Shown: in pieces, positions 16,940-28,154 of the stretch
Layout: each line of letters opens with the position of its first letter
Position numbering within the stretch: position 1 is the stretch's first letter
Assembly: GCA_015228895.1 (NCBI GenBank)
Contig: JADGCR010000003.1
Location: forward strand, 1-32,568
Origin: Magnetococcales bacterium
GTDB taxonomy: Bacteria; Pseudomonadota; Magnetococcia; Magnetococcales; Magnetaquicoccaceae
Direction: 5' to 3'
DNA length: 32,568 nucleotides
Position numbers and translations under genes: made by a program
Notes under the pieces: generated by a model
Told to the model about the DNA's origin: nothing
Seen by the model: only the letters and a program-made list of their open reading frames with translations
Databases searched by the model: none

Positions 16940-19228
16940 CTACTCCGTCGCCACCCGGAAGAGTTGGGAGAGGTCGATGATCCCTTTCAGGACCTTGGCC
17001 ACGCCGTCCTGAATCAGGGTGCGCATGCCCTCCTGCACCGCCAGGGTGCGCATCTCTTCGGCCTTGCCTCCGCCGACGATCTTGTGTTTCATGGTTTTGG
17101 TGGCGACCAGGAGTTCATGCACCCCAACCCGTCCCTTGTAGCCGGTCTTGCCGCATTTGCCGCAACCACCGGGACGATACAACACCGTGGTGGCCTGGGT
17201 GACACCCAGTTCGGGGAAATACTCCTCCCCGTACAGACGGATCAACCGTTTCCACTCCTCGTCATCCGGTTTGTAGTGCTGTTTGCACTCGGTGCACAGG
17301 GTGCGCACCAGGCGTTGCGCCAGAATGCCCAGCAAGGCGTCGGCGAAGTTCAACGGGTCCAGCCCCAGATCCAGCAAACGGATGATGGTTTCCGCCGCCG
17401 AGTTGGTGTGCAGAGTGGAGAAAACCAGATGACCCGTGAGGGAGGCCTCGATACCGCTGTGGGCGGTCTCCTTGTCGCGCATTTCACCGATCAGGATCAC
17501 GTCCGGGTCGGCGCGCAAAAAGGCCCGCAGGGCCACCGCGAAGGTGAAACCGATCTTGTGATCGATCTGCACCTGTTGCAAACCCTGCTGGGTGATCTCC
17601 ACCGGGTCTTCGGCGGTCCAGATCTTGCGCTCCGGGGTGTTGATGCGTCCGATGACCGCATGCAGCGTAGTGGTCTTGCCTGAACCCGTGGGTCCCACCA
17701 CCAACAGAATCCCCTGGGGGATGTTGACCAGCCGATCCAACTCCTTGTAATTGCGCTCGGAGAGATTCAGTTTGTCGAAGGGCAAACCGCCACCCGTCGC
17801 CAATACCCGCAACACCGCCCCTTCCCCGTAGACCGTGGGAATGGTGGCTACCCGCAGTTCCAGGGGTTGCCCCTTGACCTTGACCACGATCTTGCCGTCC
17901 TGGGGTTTGCGCCGTTCGGAAATATCCATCCGCGCCATGATCTTGATGCGGGACAAAACCGCCCGCATGTGGGTGGAGGGGATCTCCAGCGCGGGCCGGC
18001 ACAGGCCGTCGATGCGCAACCGCACCGCCGATGCCAACCGTCCCGAACCCGGCTCCACATGAATATCCGAGGCCCCCGCCCGCTGGGCGTCGATGATGAG
18101 CCGGTTGACGAGTTGGATCACGGTGTTTTCGTTTTCGTTGATCTCCCCCGCTTCCGCGCCATCGTCGATGGCGCTCGTGTCCTCCACGTTTTCATCTTCC
18201 AGTTTGCTCGCCAGACCGTGAAGATAGGAGGAGACCCCGCCACCCCCCAGATATTGCAGCACATCCTCGGCAAACCCGATCCGGAAAATGTACTTCTTCG
18301 CGGGCAGGGCGCGCTGGATCTCCATCTGGCGGCTCATGTCCGTGGGATCGTCGATTAAAATCAGGATCTCCTCGTTGATGTCTCCGGCCAGCGGCACCCA
18401 GAGTTGACGCCGCAGATAGGACATGTTGAGTTTGCTCAACAGTTTTTTGGGAGGGATGATGTTGGGATCGTAGCGCATGAACGGGAGCAGATAATAGCTC
18501 TCCAGGGAGGCGGCCACCAGATCCGGGGGGATCTTCAACTCCTGGACCAGCAGAAAGGGCATGGTGACCCCCTCCTTTTTGGTCCGTTTGGAAAACTCCT
18601 CCAACTTCTCCGGGGTGACGAGGTTTTTCTTGAGCAGGTATTCATAGGGGCTGGAGGTCCCTTCGAACTCCTGATGAAACTTCTTGCCGATGATTACGGC
18701 CAACTGTTTGGCGTACTGCAGATCCGAGTCGGTGAACGCGTCCCCTCCCACCTTGTTGATCACCTGCAACACACCCAGCAAAGGGGGACCGATACGGATG
18801 GGAATCGCCATCATGGATCGGGTGCGGAACCCGGACCGTTTGTCGAAACTGGAGTCGAATTTGAGGGATTTGTGAATGTCGGTCAAAGCCTGGGTGCTGT
18901 AAACATCGGGGATGCTCACCGCGTTGCCGCTCACCGCCGCGTAGCCGGCCACGGAGTTGGCCGACAGGGGCACCCGGATTTCCAGCAGTTCCAGTCCGCT
19001 CTTGAATTTCGCGATGATCTCCTGTCCATCGCGGGCGTTCTGGTAGATGGTCAACCTTTGGGCCTGGAGAAATTTGAGGATGTACTCTTCCAGTTCGGGC
19101 AGGATCTCGGAAAAGGTTTTCGCCCCATCGATCCGCGTCTGGATTTCGTTGAACAGAGTCTGTTTGGCTCCGGTGAGGGGTGGCAGTTCCGCTCTGCCCG
19201 TGATTTCTTCTACAGATGGAGAACTCAT
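16940..19228 (-). CDS. GspE/PilB-family ATPase with N-terminal GAF domain
   Basis: Hexameric ATPase of the type II secretion/type IV pilus assembly class, 762 residues. An N-terminal GAF domain (about 25-195, ending in LGVLQVINK and FTDSDLQYA) is fused to a GspE N-domain (about 205-335: YLLKKNLVTPEKLEEF, LLPFMRYDP). The ATPase core has Walker A GPTGSGKTTT near residue 510, then IGEMRDKETAHSGIEA and STLHTNSAAETI. The zinc part has CTEC and CGKCGKTGYKGR. All catalytic motifs are intact. The ATG overlaps the acpS stop as ATGA (19228-19225), which implies coupling; there is no separate Shine-Dalgarno. No other pilus or secretion gene is in the window, so the machine it drives is unknown. Confidence 0.9.
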   Translation of the reverse strand: MSSPSVEEITGRAELPPLTGAKQTLFNEIQTRIDGAKTFSEILPELEEYILKFLQAQRLTIYQNARDGQEIIAKFKSGLELLEIRVPLSANSVAGYAAVSGNAVSIPDVYSTQALTDIHKSLKFDSSFDKRSGFRTRSMMAIPIRIGPPLLGVLQVINKVGGDAFTDSDLQYAKQLAVIIGKKFHQEFEGTSSPYEYLLKKNLVTPEKLEEFSKRTKKEGVTMPFLLVQELKIPPDLVAASLESYYLLPFMRYDPNIIPPKKLLSKLNMSYLRRQLWVPLAGDINEEILILIDDPTDMSRQMEIQRALPAKKYIFRIGFAEDVLQYLGGGGVSSYLHGLASKLEDENVEDTSAIDDGAEAGEINENENTVIQLVNRLIIDAQRAGASDIHVEPGSGRLASAVRLRIDGLCRPALEIPSTHMRAVLSRIKIMARMDISERRKPQDGKIVVKVKGQPLELRVATIPTVYGEGAVLRVLATGGGLPFDKLNLSERNYKELDRLVNIPQGILLVVGPTGSGKTTTLHAVIGRINTPERKIWTAEDPVEITQQGLQQVQIDHKIGFTFAVALRAFLRADPDVILIGEMRDKETAHSGIEASLTGHLVFSTLHTNSAAETIIRLLDLGLDPLNFADALLGILAQRLVRTLCTECKQHYKPDDEEWKRLIRLYGEEYFPELGVTQATTVLYRPGGCGKCGKTGYKGRVGVHELLVATKTMKHKIVGGGKAEEMRTLAVQEGMRTLIQDGVAKVLKGIIDLSQLFRVATE

Positions 19229-19638
19229 GATATTAATTTATTTCGTCCTTCCAGTACCAGATGGGCCAGCGCGAAACCCCCTTCATCCGAGAGGGCGAGA
19301 TGAATGACAACCGACGTGAAATGGGCCGCCTGCATCAAGGCATGCAAGCGACGCTCCGTTTTGCCTGAGAGGGTCATCACAGGCTTGCCGTAGTCATCGT
19401 TGAGGATCTCCATGTCCGTAAACCAGATCCCCTCCCGCATTCCCACCCCCAGGGCCTTGACCAGAGACTCCTTGGCGGCGAACCGTTTGGCGTAACAGGC
19501 GTAGCGGGTCCTGCCCTCCCCGCAGAGGCGCTGTTCCGCCGGGGTGAAGATCCGCCCGATGAACCGCTCCTGGAAACGGGTCATGGCCTGTTCCAGCCGT
19601 TCGATTTTCACCAGGTCGGTGCCGATACCCAGAATCAT
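19225..19638 (-). CDS. acpS: holo-[acyl-carrier-protein] synthase
   Basis: Transfers 4'-phosphopantetheine from coenzyme A to acyl carrier protein, needed for fatty-acid synthesis. Length is 137 residues. The start [15 protein letters not shown] holds the magnesium ligand D8, and RFAAKESLVKALG holds E57. The ATG shares one base with the pdxJ stop (TGATG at 19640-19636), and its own stop overlaps the start of the next gene (ATGA). The longer open frame upstream is only a shadow of pdxJ. The pdxJ-acpS order is common in proteobacteria. Confidence 0.95.
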   Translation of the reverse strand: MILGIGTDLVKIERLEQAMTRFQERFIGRIFTPAEQRLCGEGRTRYACYAKRFAAKESLVKALGVGMREGIWFTDMEILNDDYGKPVMTLSGKTERRLHALMQAAHFTSVVIHLALSDEGGFALAHLVLEGRNKLIS

Positions 19639-20354
19639 CACGCCTCGCGCATCAACCGTTTCATTTCGCTGACCGCCAGTCTGAAACCATCGAAAAGCGC
19701 TCTGGCCACGATGGCGTGACCGATATTGAGTTCCGTCAAGCCTGGAATCCGGGCGATCTCCGTCACGTTGTGATAATGGAGCCCATGCCCGGCGTTCACC
19801 GTCAATCCCAGGGAACATCCCAGTTCCACCCCCTGGCGGATTTTCCGCCACGCCTCCAGGCGATCTGTCTCCCGGGCCTCGGCGTACGCCCCGGTATGCA
19901 GTTCCACCACCGGAGCGCCGATGGCGGCCGCCTCCCGGATCATTTCCGGTTCCGGGTCGATGAACAAAGAGACCCGAACACCGGCCTCGCTCAAGCGACG
20001 GGTGGCCGCGGCCACCCGGTCCCGATGGGTGATGATGTCCAATCCCCCTTCCGTGGTCAGTTCCTCCCTGGTTTCCGGCACCAGGCAACAATCGGTGGGT
20101 TGCCATCGACAGGCCAGTTCCAGCATGGGAGGCGTGACGGCCATCTCCAGGTTGACCTTGGTTTGCGTCATTTGCAGGAGCCGTTCCACATCCCGTTCCT
20201 GGATATGGCGCCGGTCCTCCCGCAGATGGACGGTGATGCCGTCCGCGCCGGCCTGTTCCGCCAACAGGGCGGCGGCCACCGGATCCGGATAGCGGGTTCC
20301 CCGCGCCTGACGAATGGTGGCGACATGATCCACATTGACACCCAGTTTCAACAT
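19638..20354 (-). CDS. pdxJ: pyridoxine 5'-phosphate synthase
   Basis: Final ring-closing enzyme of the DXP-dependent vitamin B6 pathway: it joins 1-deoxy-xylulose 5-phosphate and 3-amino-2-oxopropyl phosphate. The 238-residue protein has the family start [17 protein letters not shown], then [11 protein letters not shown] (H43, R45, H50), VNLEMA (E70) and [11 protein letters not shown]. All expected catalytic residues are present. ATG 20354 lies 7 bases inside the end of cheD, with GGAAAA before it, so translation is probably coupled. The link of a housekeeping enzyme to a chemosensory operon is notable. Confidence 0.95.
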   Translation of the reverse strand: MLKLGVNVDHVATIRQARGTRYPDPVAAALLAEQAGADGITVHLREDRRHIQERDVERLLQMTQTKVNLEMAVTPPMLELACRWQPTDCCLVPETREELTTEGGLDIITHRDRVAAATRRLSEAGVRVSLFIDPEPEMIREAAAIGAPVVELHTGAYAEARETDRLEAWRKIRQGVELGCSLGLTVNAGHGLHYHNVTEIARIPGLTELNIGHAIVARALFDGFRLAVSEMKRLMREA

Positions 20355-20884
20355 GTTGATTTTCCGTTTTCCAGTGCCATCAATTCCAACGGTGATTTGC
20401 GAATGCGTTTCAATCTTATCTCCCCTGAATCGGTGAAGAATTGGATTTGACGCGCCCAGGGGCCACCGATATCCGAGGCCGTCAAATGGAGCCGCCGGGA
20501 GCGGATGAACTCCATGGCGGTATCGATGTTCCGTTGTCCCATGCTCAACATGGGGGCGTCCATGGAGATCCCTGGAGAGTTGAACATCAGGGCGCCACCG
20601 AACAGTTTGACCTCCAGTTCCTGGCGAGGCACGCCCTTTTGATCGAAATAGGCCAGCATGAACTCCAGGGAGCAGGAGACATAATCCCCCAACTGCCGAC
20701 AGATTTTCAAGCCGCAACCATGTCTGGAACACTCCCTGGAGGGTCTTTTGCCGTGACAGATGGCACCTTGCCGGAGTCGGGGGTGAAAAAACACGATGGA
20801 CACGCACGAGCCGAGCAGGGTATGCACCTCCGTTGGCTCGGTACTGATGAACAACTCCCCTGGATCCAGTCTGAGCAAATACAT
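20348..20884 (-). CDS. cheD: CheD chemoreceptor glutamine deamidase
   Basis: CheD deamidates glutamines of chemoreceptors and binds CheC, raising its CheY-P phosphatase activity. Length is 178 residues. The catalytic cysteine is C27 in LLGSCVSI and the histidine is H44 in GAICHGKRP. The latter segment departs from the common N-H-F form, and four extra cysteines cluster at 44-63. The end ([12 protein letters not shown]) is family-like. ATG 20884 has GAGGAA upstream, inside the end of the cheC-like gene, whose stop is at 20896. No receptor gene is in the window, so its target must be elsewhere or be a different protein. Confidence 0.87.
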   Translation of the reverse strand: MYLLRLDPGELFISTEPTEVHTLLGSCVSIVFFHPRLRQGAICHGKRPSRECSRHGCGLKICRQLGDYVSCSLEFMLAYFDQKGVPRQELEVKLFGGALMFNSPGISMDAPMLSMGQRNIDTAMEFIRSRRLHLTASDIGGPWARQIQFFTDSGEIRLKRIRKSPLELMALENGKSTC

Positions 20885-20895
20885 GGTGTTGTTCC

Positions 20896-21543
20896 TCAGG
20901 TCATGTATTGCCGCATGAAATGGGCAATTTCGGTTCGCAGGCAGGGCACTTTGTCCCCGTCCATCCAGGTGAGCAGGGAACCGGCCACCTCCCGATCCTG
21001 AAGGTGAAAATCCACGCGCAGCAACAGGAGTTGGTCGGGAGCATCGACAAAGGCGAGATGACCGGGAAGGTCGTCCGGGATTCCTTTGAAAAATTTCGGT
21101 TTTTCGCTATCGATCTCGGAGGAGAAAAAGGCGCTCAGAGAGCTGACGCAGGTATACAGCAGCACATCCCCCGTCAGACTCATGGCCTCTGCCTCCACGA
21201 TGTTGGCCATATCTTCCGGCATGGGGGTGCCGTACAAGGCCTCCAGAAAGGAGGCCACCGCAGAGGAACGGATCAACAGGACGGCCATGCCGGGGATGGT
21301 GTCGTCAGGGGAGAAGACGAACCGATAGGGCATGCTCACCAGATTGACCAACGAACCGTGGAGGCTGCGCACGTATTCCACCAGGGATTGCCGGGAGAGC
21401 ATGGAAAATTGAGGCAGTGACAAGAACACTTCCGTATCCAGCATTTCGCTCAGGGTGGACGCGGCCTTGCCGAAACTCAAACTGTACAGCTCCTTGAAGG
21501 CGTCCTCTTCAGCCTCGTCGAGGAGTGGTGTGGCGGCGCTCAT
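20896..21543 (-). CDS. CheC-like protein with altered phosphatase motif
   Basis: Protein of 215 residues of the CheC/CheX/FliY phosphatase class, which removes phosphate from CheY. The CheC signature [D/S]xxxExxN-x22-P reads here D14, E18, S21 and P44, so the key asparagine is serine. The second half-site also has serine (E119-A-M-S122). It is therefore likely inactive or altered as a phosphatase, and may act as a CheD or CheY-P binding partner (inference). The N-terminal part closely resembles the other CheC-like protein (28155-28817), as in EVFLSLPQF against EVLLSLPQL, so the two are paralogues. It begins 9 bases after the preceding gene, with no clear Shine-Dalgarno. Confidence 0.75.
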   Translation of the reverse strand: MSAATPLLDEAEEDAFKELYSLSFGKAASTLSEMLDTEVFLSLPQFSMLSRQSLVEYVRSLHGSLVNLVSMPYRFVFSPDDTIPGMAVLLIRSSAVASFLEALYGTPMPEDMANIVEAEAMSLTGDVLLYTCVSSLSAFFSSEIDSEKPKFFKGIPDDLPGHLAFVDAPDQLLLLRVDFHLQDREVAGSLLTWMDGDKVPCLRTEIAHFMRQYMT

Positions 21544-21552
21544 CGGCGGGTG

Positions 21553-24216
21553 TTACCGACAGGCCAGGGCGTTGCGAGCGCGTTTCTGGGAGATTTCCAG
21601 CATTTTCCAGTGAATGATGGGGGCGTCCAGCAGATCCACGGCGAGCAGACGGTGCAACCTGCTGTCCTCCTTGGCCCGGAAACGCCAGGGATGGCGCATG
21701 TCGTTCAGATACCACTGTTCCCCGAAGAAATCCCCCGCCTCGATCACTTCCTGCGTTTTGCCGTTCTCGGAGAGCCTTTCGATCTGACCCCGGGCGACGA
21801 TCCACAGGACGGGTCTGCCGGGATCGGTTTGAATCCATTCGTCCCGCCGGATGGTCACGGATTCCATGGCGTTGGCAATCTTGCTCAGGAACACGAAGGA
21901 GGTCTGCTCTCCGAACAGCCAGGTGTGACGCAGGAAGCGCATCTTTTCCAGGACCTGACCCAGTTTGCCGAAGAGACCGCTGTTCTCCAGAAAAATCTTG
22001 AACAAGGGGACCGGAATTCTCAGGACCGCGCTGTTGGAGATGGCCCGGTAACTCCCCTCGTCGGAGACCGACTGGGAGAAAATGGGGTACAGACCCATGA
22101 AGGAGCCGAAACCAAGGTGATAGCGGATGCCAAAGCCCGCGTCCAGATAAACGATGTCTCCGGCGATGGTCATATCCACGAATCCGTTGTTCTCGCTTTC
22201 GTTGCGGATGGCGGAGCCGGCGTTGTGGTTCATGATGGGTCCGTTGATCAGCATGCGGATCGCGTCATCGGTGATCTCCGGGAAGAGTTGACGAAAATAG
22301 TAAAAACACCGTTGCCGCCGGTAATCCTGTTCTCCCGGAATCAGAACGTCCAGAGCGCCGAACGTGGCCTGGGAACCGATTTCCATCTCTTCCGTGGTCA
22401 GTTCACGGGCCAGATGGGCCAGGATCAGACGTTTGGAGGGATCGTGGCGAAAATCCTGCGCCATGCCGTGGATCATGCCGCCACCGACATCCAGTTTTTT
22501 CAGATCCGCCGGAAAGAGATAGTTCCGTTTGGCCCGCTCGATGAATTCCAGAGGCACCGCGAAGGGTCCGTCGTTGTGCATCTTCTCCAGCACGGAAAAC
22601 GAGGTGAGATCCGTCCAGTGGGCATAGGTTCGATAACCATCCCCATCCAGGGCGCGAAACAGCAGCAGGTTGGTCTCCACGGGATGGGGGGAGTAGAGTG
22701 GCCGGACATCCAGACCACCGCAGGGGTTCCAGACATCGAATTCGAGATCGTGAATTTCGAAGAATTGTTGAAATTTTTCCTCTTCGATCGACATCAGCGC
22801 CGCGAACTTCTTGGCCACGGAGGAGCGCACCAGGGGGGTGGCGTAATATTTCAAACGGCGGTCGGTCTGGATCAGGGCGGGCAGTCCGGCGAAATGGTCG
22901 TCATGGGCATGGGAGTGGAAAATGCCCTCCACTTCGCTGATGTCGATGCCCATGGCGCTCAGGACGTTCAGCACCCCGGGTATGGCGTCGATGAGATAGA
23001 TGCGTCCCTGAAACATCAGGACGCTGCTCATGCTGGGACGTTCCGAGTCCCAACCATCCCCTTCCCCGGTATGCAAGACCGCGAAATAGTGGCGTTTCAT
23101 CCAGTGGAAACCCAGAGGATAGGGGGATTTGTAGACCACATCCTTGGGCAGGTTCAAATCCACGTCCGCGGTTTGCCCCCGATAGCTGAAACGGAAATGG
23201 TTGCAACCCAGACGTTGTATCTGGGCGCCGTTGCGGATCTCCTGGGGGGTGTCGTCCACGATCAGGGTGTCGAGAAACTGGGAGGGTTCCCGGATCTTGC
23301 CGAAGGCGAACTGCAACTTGACGCGCATCATGTTGTCGGCGGTCTCCTCGTCCACCCCCGTGGCCATGATCTCGTCCCTGGAGAGGCCATAGTTGCCCCG
23401 ATGGATATAGGACATCTGGGCCATGACCTGATCCGCGGCCCCCATCAGCATGGGTTTGACCCCGGTATTGTTGGGATGGCCGGGGATGATCATCCCCTGC
23501 CGGTAGAGCATTTGCAGCACTGGAAATTCCGCCATGTTGGCGAACCCGCCATTCTGCACCAGCAGGTCGGAGAGCAGGATGACGTTGGGTCCGGTCTCGA
23601 AACTGACCCCGTTCTTGAACGCGGGGGCGTTGAGTCCCTTGAGCATCAGGAGTTTGACCACTTCGCTGGGACAACCGCACAGGATGTAGAGTCCCGCTTC
23701 GGGGATTTGCAGCCAGAAGACCCCCGGAGCCACCTGAATGGTCAGGAGATTGCCCATGGCCGACCGCAAGGCGCTCTGGGTTTTCTCCAACTCCAGGGTG
23801 CGCTCCTTGACCTGTTGTTCCAGCAGGCGGCTCTGGTCGGACAAGGCCAGATGGGTTTTCACCCTGGCCAGCAGGATGGTGGGATTGATGGGTTTGTCCA
23901 CATAATCCACCGCGCCCACGGCGAATCCTTTGCCCTCTTCGCCGAAATGACCCATGCCGGTGACGAAAATGACCGGGATGTGCCGGGTGACCGGATTCGC
24001 CTTGAGGCGTCGGCACACTTCGAAGCCGTCGATGTCCGGCATCATCACATCCAGCAGAATCAGGTCGGGTGGACTCTCCGAGGTGGCTCTCAGCAACGCC
24101 TGTTCACCATTCTTGGCCACCACGGTCTTGTACTGATCGTGCAACAGACCAATCAGGACATCGATGTTGGTCTTTTCATCATCCACAATCAGGATTCTGC
24201 TGCGCTTGTCCGGCAT
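21553..24216 (-). CDS. receiver-metallo-beta-lactamase-tandem cNMP-binding protein, candidate cyclic-nucleotide phosphodiesterase
   Basis: Protein of 887 residues with an unusual domain order. A receiver (about 8-125) has phosphoacceptor D56. A coiled coil (about 130-155) follows. A metallo-beta-lactamase-fold region runs from about 165 to 640 with the metal motif HAHDDH (H436, H438, D440, H441), then SPHPVETN (H511), YAHWTD and GGGMIHG. Two CRP-like cyclic-nucleotide-binding domains follow (about 650-765 and 775-887), the second with GDFFGEQ and a nearby arginine pair. From memory the lactamase plus cNMP-binding part resembles cAMP/cGMP-dependent phosphodiesterases described in Leptospira-like bacteria; the added receiver would tie it to phosphorelay control. 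ATG 24216 was chosen, with GAGGG 8 bases upstream, over TTG 24231. No membrane segment is seen. Confidence 0.72.
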   Translation of the reverse strand: MPDKRSRILIVDDEKTNIDVLIGLLHDQYKTVVAKNGEQALLRATSESPPDLILLDVMMPDIDGFEVCRRLKANPVTRHIPVIFVTGMGHFGEEGKGFAVGAVDYVDKPINPTILLARVKTHLALSDQSRLLEQQVKERTLELEKTQSALRSAMGNLLTIQVAPGVFWLQIPEAGLYILCGCPSEVVKLLMLKGLNAPAFKNGVSFETGPNVILLSDLLVQNGGFANMAEFPVLQMLYRQGMIIPGHPNNTGVKPMLMGAADQVMAQMSYIHRGNYGLSRDEIMATGVDEETADNMMRVKLQFAFGKIREPSQFLDTLIVDDTPQEIRNGAQIQRLGCNHFRFSYRGQTADVDLNLPKDVVYKSPYPLGFHWMKRHYFAVLHTGEGDGWDSERPSMSSVLMFQGRIYLIDAIPGVLNVLSAMGIDISEVEGIFHSHAHDDHFAGLPALIQTDRRLKYYATPLVRSSVAKKFAALMSIEEEKFQQFFEIHDLEFDVWNPCGGLDVRPLYSPHPVETNLLLFRALDGDGYRTYAHWTDLTSFSVLEKMHNDGPFAVPLEFIERAKRNYLFPADLKKLDVGGGMIHGMAQDFRHDPSKRLILAHLARELTTEEMEIGSQATFGALDVLIPGEQDYRRQRCFYYFRQLFPEITDDAIRMLINGPIMNHNAGSAIRNESENNGFVDMTIAGDIVYLDAGFGIRYHLGFGSFMGLYPIFSQSVSDEGSYRAISNSAVLRIPVPLFKIFLENSGLFGKLGQVLEKMRFLRHTWLFGEQTSFVFLSKIANAMESVTIRRDEWIQTDPGRPVLWIVARGQIERLSENGKTQEVIEAGDFFGEQWYLNDMRHPWRFRAKEDSRLHRLLAVDLLDAPIIHWKMLEISQKRARNALACR
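24098..24196 (-). repeat. REC-coding direct repeat, copy 1
   Basis: This 99-base stretch encoding the start of a receiver domain matches 25234-25332 at 87 of 99 positions (88%, counted by hand). It shows recent duplication or gene conversion between adjacent genes. Confidence 0.75.
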
Positions 24217-24224
24217 GTCGCATG

Positions 24225-24229
24225 CCCTC
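24225..24229 (-). promoter_or_regulatory. Shine-Dalgarno GAGGG deciding the start
   Basis: GAGGG on the minus strand lies 8 bases before ATG 24216. It supports this start for the receiver-lactamase-cNMP protein. Confidence 0.55.
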
Positions 24230-24248
24230 AAAAAAACGGAATGGATCG

Positions 24249-25352
24249 TTATCTGTCGTTTTGCATCGTCTGGCCGACAGGAAAAAAACAGGTGAAGGTC
24301 GCGCCCCGGTCTTCGTTGTTGACCACCGAGATCACCCCCTGGTGGGCGTCCATGATCCTTTTGACGATGGAAAGCCCCAACCCCGTGCTTTTTTCCGCGC
24401 CGGTGGGACGCACGCTTAATTTTTGAAAGGCCCCATAGAGTTGGTGCCGTTCGGTTTCGGGAATCCCCGGTCCCTGATCCGACACCCGCAGGAAGACGCC
24501 CTCCCGTTGTTGACCGGTACTGACAGTGATATCGGTATTTTTCGGGCTGAACTTGATCGCGTTGCTCAAAAGATTGTCCACGACTTGCGCCAGGCGCTCC
24601 CGATCGAACAGAAAACTGGGGGTGGCCTGCAGATCGGTGACGAGGGAGACCCCTTTCTTTTCCGCGGTGAAGGTCATCAATTGCACCCGTTCGGCCACCA
24701 GGTCCGCCAGGTCGCCGGATTGCTGGTGCAGGACGAAATGGCCGCTTTCGATGACGCTCACATCCAGAAGATCGTTGATCAAATGGAGCATTTGACTGGC
24801 GACGTCGAAAATGGTCTGGGTGAAGCGTATCCGTTCCCCCTCCTCCACGGTCATGGTGAGCAGGATGTCGCTGTAGCCGCAGATCGAGTTGAGGGGATTG
24901 CGCAGATCGTGGGCGGCCATGCCCAGGAATTTATTTTTCAGCGCGTTCAGTTCCAGCAGATGGGTTCTTTGCCGGTGGAGCGCCAGATGGGTGCGGATGC
25001 GGGCCATGACGACGGTGGGACTGAAGGGTTTGCGGATGAAATCCACGCCTCCGGCCTCCAGGGCCATGGTCTCGTCCTGGACCGACTCCTTGCCGGTGAT
25101 GAAAATGATGGGGATGTCCGCGGTTTCCGGATCGTTTTTCAACCGTCTGCACACTTCATAGCCGTCGATATCCGGCATCATGATGTCCAGGAGGATCAAT
25201 TCGGGTTGGGGCGCGGTGGCCGCCCGTTTTAGGGCCTGTTCACCATTCTTGGCCACGATGGTTTTGTACTCATCCTGCAACAGACCCACCAGGACATCGA
25301 GATTGGTTTTCTCGTCATCCACAATCAGGATTTTGCCGTTCTTTTCCTGCAT
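24249..25352 (-). CDS. receiver-histidine kinase
   Basis: Cytoplasmic protein of 367 residues with an N-terminal receiver (about 6-122, D56 in LLDIMMPDIDG) joined by a short helix to a HisKA domain (H148 in AAHDLRNPL) and an ATP-binding domain (N-box LLSNAIKFS near 260, DQGPGIP, GLGLSIVKRI). It lacks membrane helices and a sensor domain, so its input is probably phosphotransfer to the receiver. The receiver is nearly the same as that of the next gene, so the two may share a phosphodonor. ATG 25352 has a G-rich stretch (GGGGGGAA) upstream. It starts 56 bases after the hybrid-kinase stop; the gap holds a hairpin. Confidence 0.9.
   Translation of the reverse strand: MQEKNGKILIVDDEKTNLDVLVGLLQDEYKTIVAKNGEQALKRAATAPQPELILLDIMMPDIDGYEVCRRLKNDPETADIPIIFITGKESVQDETMALEAGGVDFIRKPFSPTVVMARIRTHLALHRQRTHLLELNALKNKFLGMAAHDLRNPLNSICGYSDILLTMTVEEGERIRFTQTIFDVASQMLHLINDLLDVSVIESGHFVLHQQSGDLADLVAERVQLMTFTAEKKGVSLVTDLQATPSFLFDRERLAQVVDNLLSNAIKFSPKNTDITVSTGQQREGVFLRVSDQGPGIPETERHQLYGAFQKLSVRPTGAEKSTGLGLSIVKRIMDAHQGVISVVNNEDRGATFTCFFPVGQTMQNDR
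25234..25332 (-). repeat. REC-coding direct repeat, copy 2
   Basis: Partner of the repeat at 24098-24196 (87 of 99 bases the same), in the same strand and the same reading frame of the two receiver domains. Confidence 0.75.
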
Positions 25353-25377
25353 GTTCCAATTCCCCCCCTGGAAGGGT

Positions 25378-25395
25378 CGGCGCTAGGGAGCGCCG
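25378..25395 (-). other. GC-rich hairpin in the intergenic gap
   Basis: CGGCGCT and its exact complement AGCGCCG are separated by 4 bases. No T tract follows on the minus strand, so it is not a standard terminator. It may tune expression between the two kinase genes. Confidence 0.4.
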
Positions 25396-25408
25396 CGCTC
25401 GCGATCGT

Positions 25409-28138
<2,730 letters not shown>

Positions 28139-28154
28139 TGAGGGCGCGCGACTG

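Noticed and set aside
21550..24426. 958-codon open frame on the plus strand
   Set aside because: It lies fully antisense to the receiver-lactamase-cNMP gene and the end of the kinase gene. Its product shows no domain and is rich in histidine, glutamine and glycine, as expected from reverse reading of GC-rich genes.
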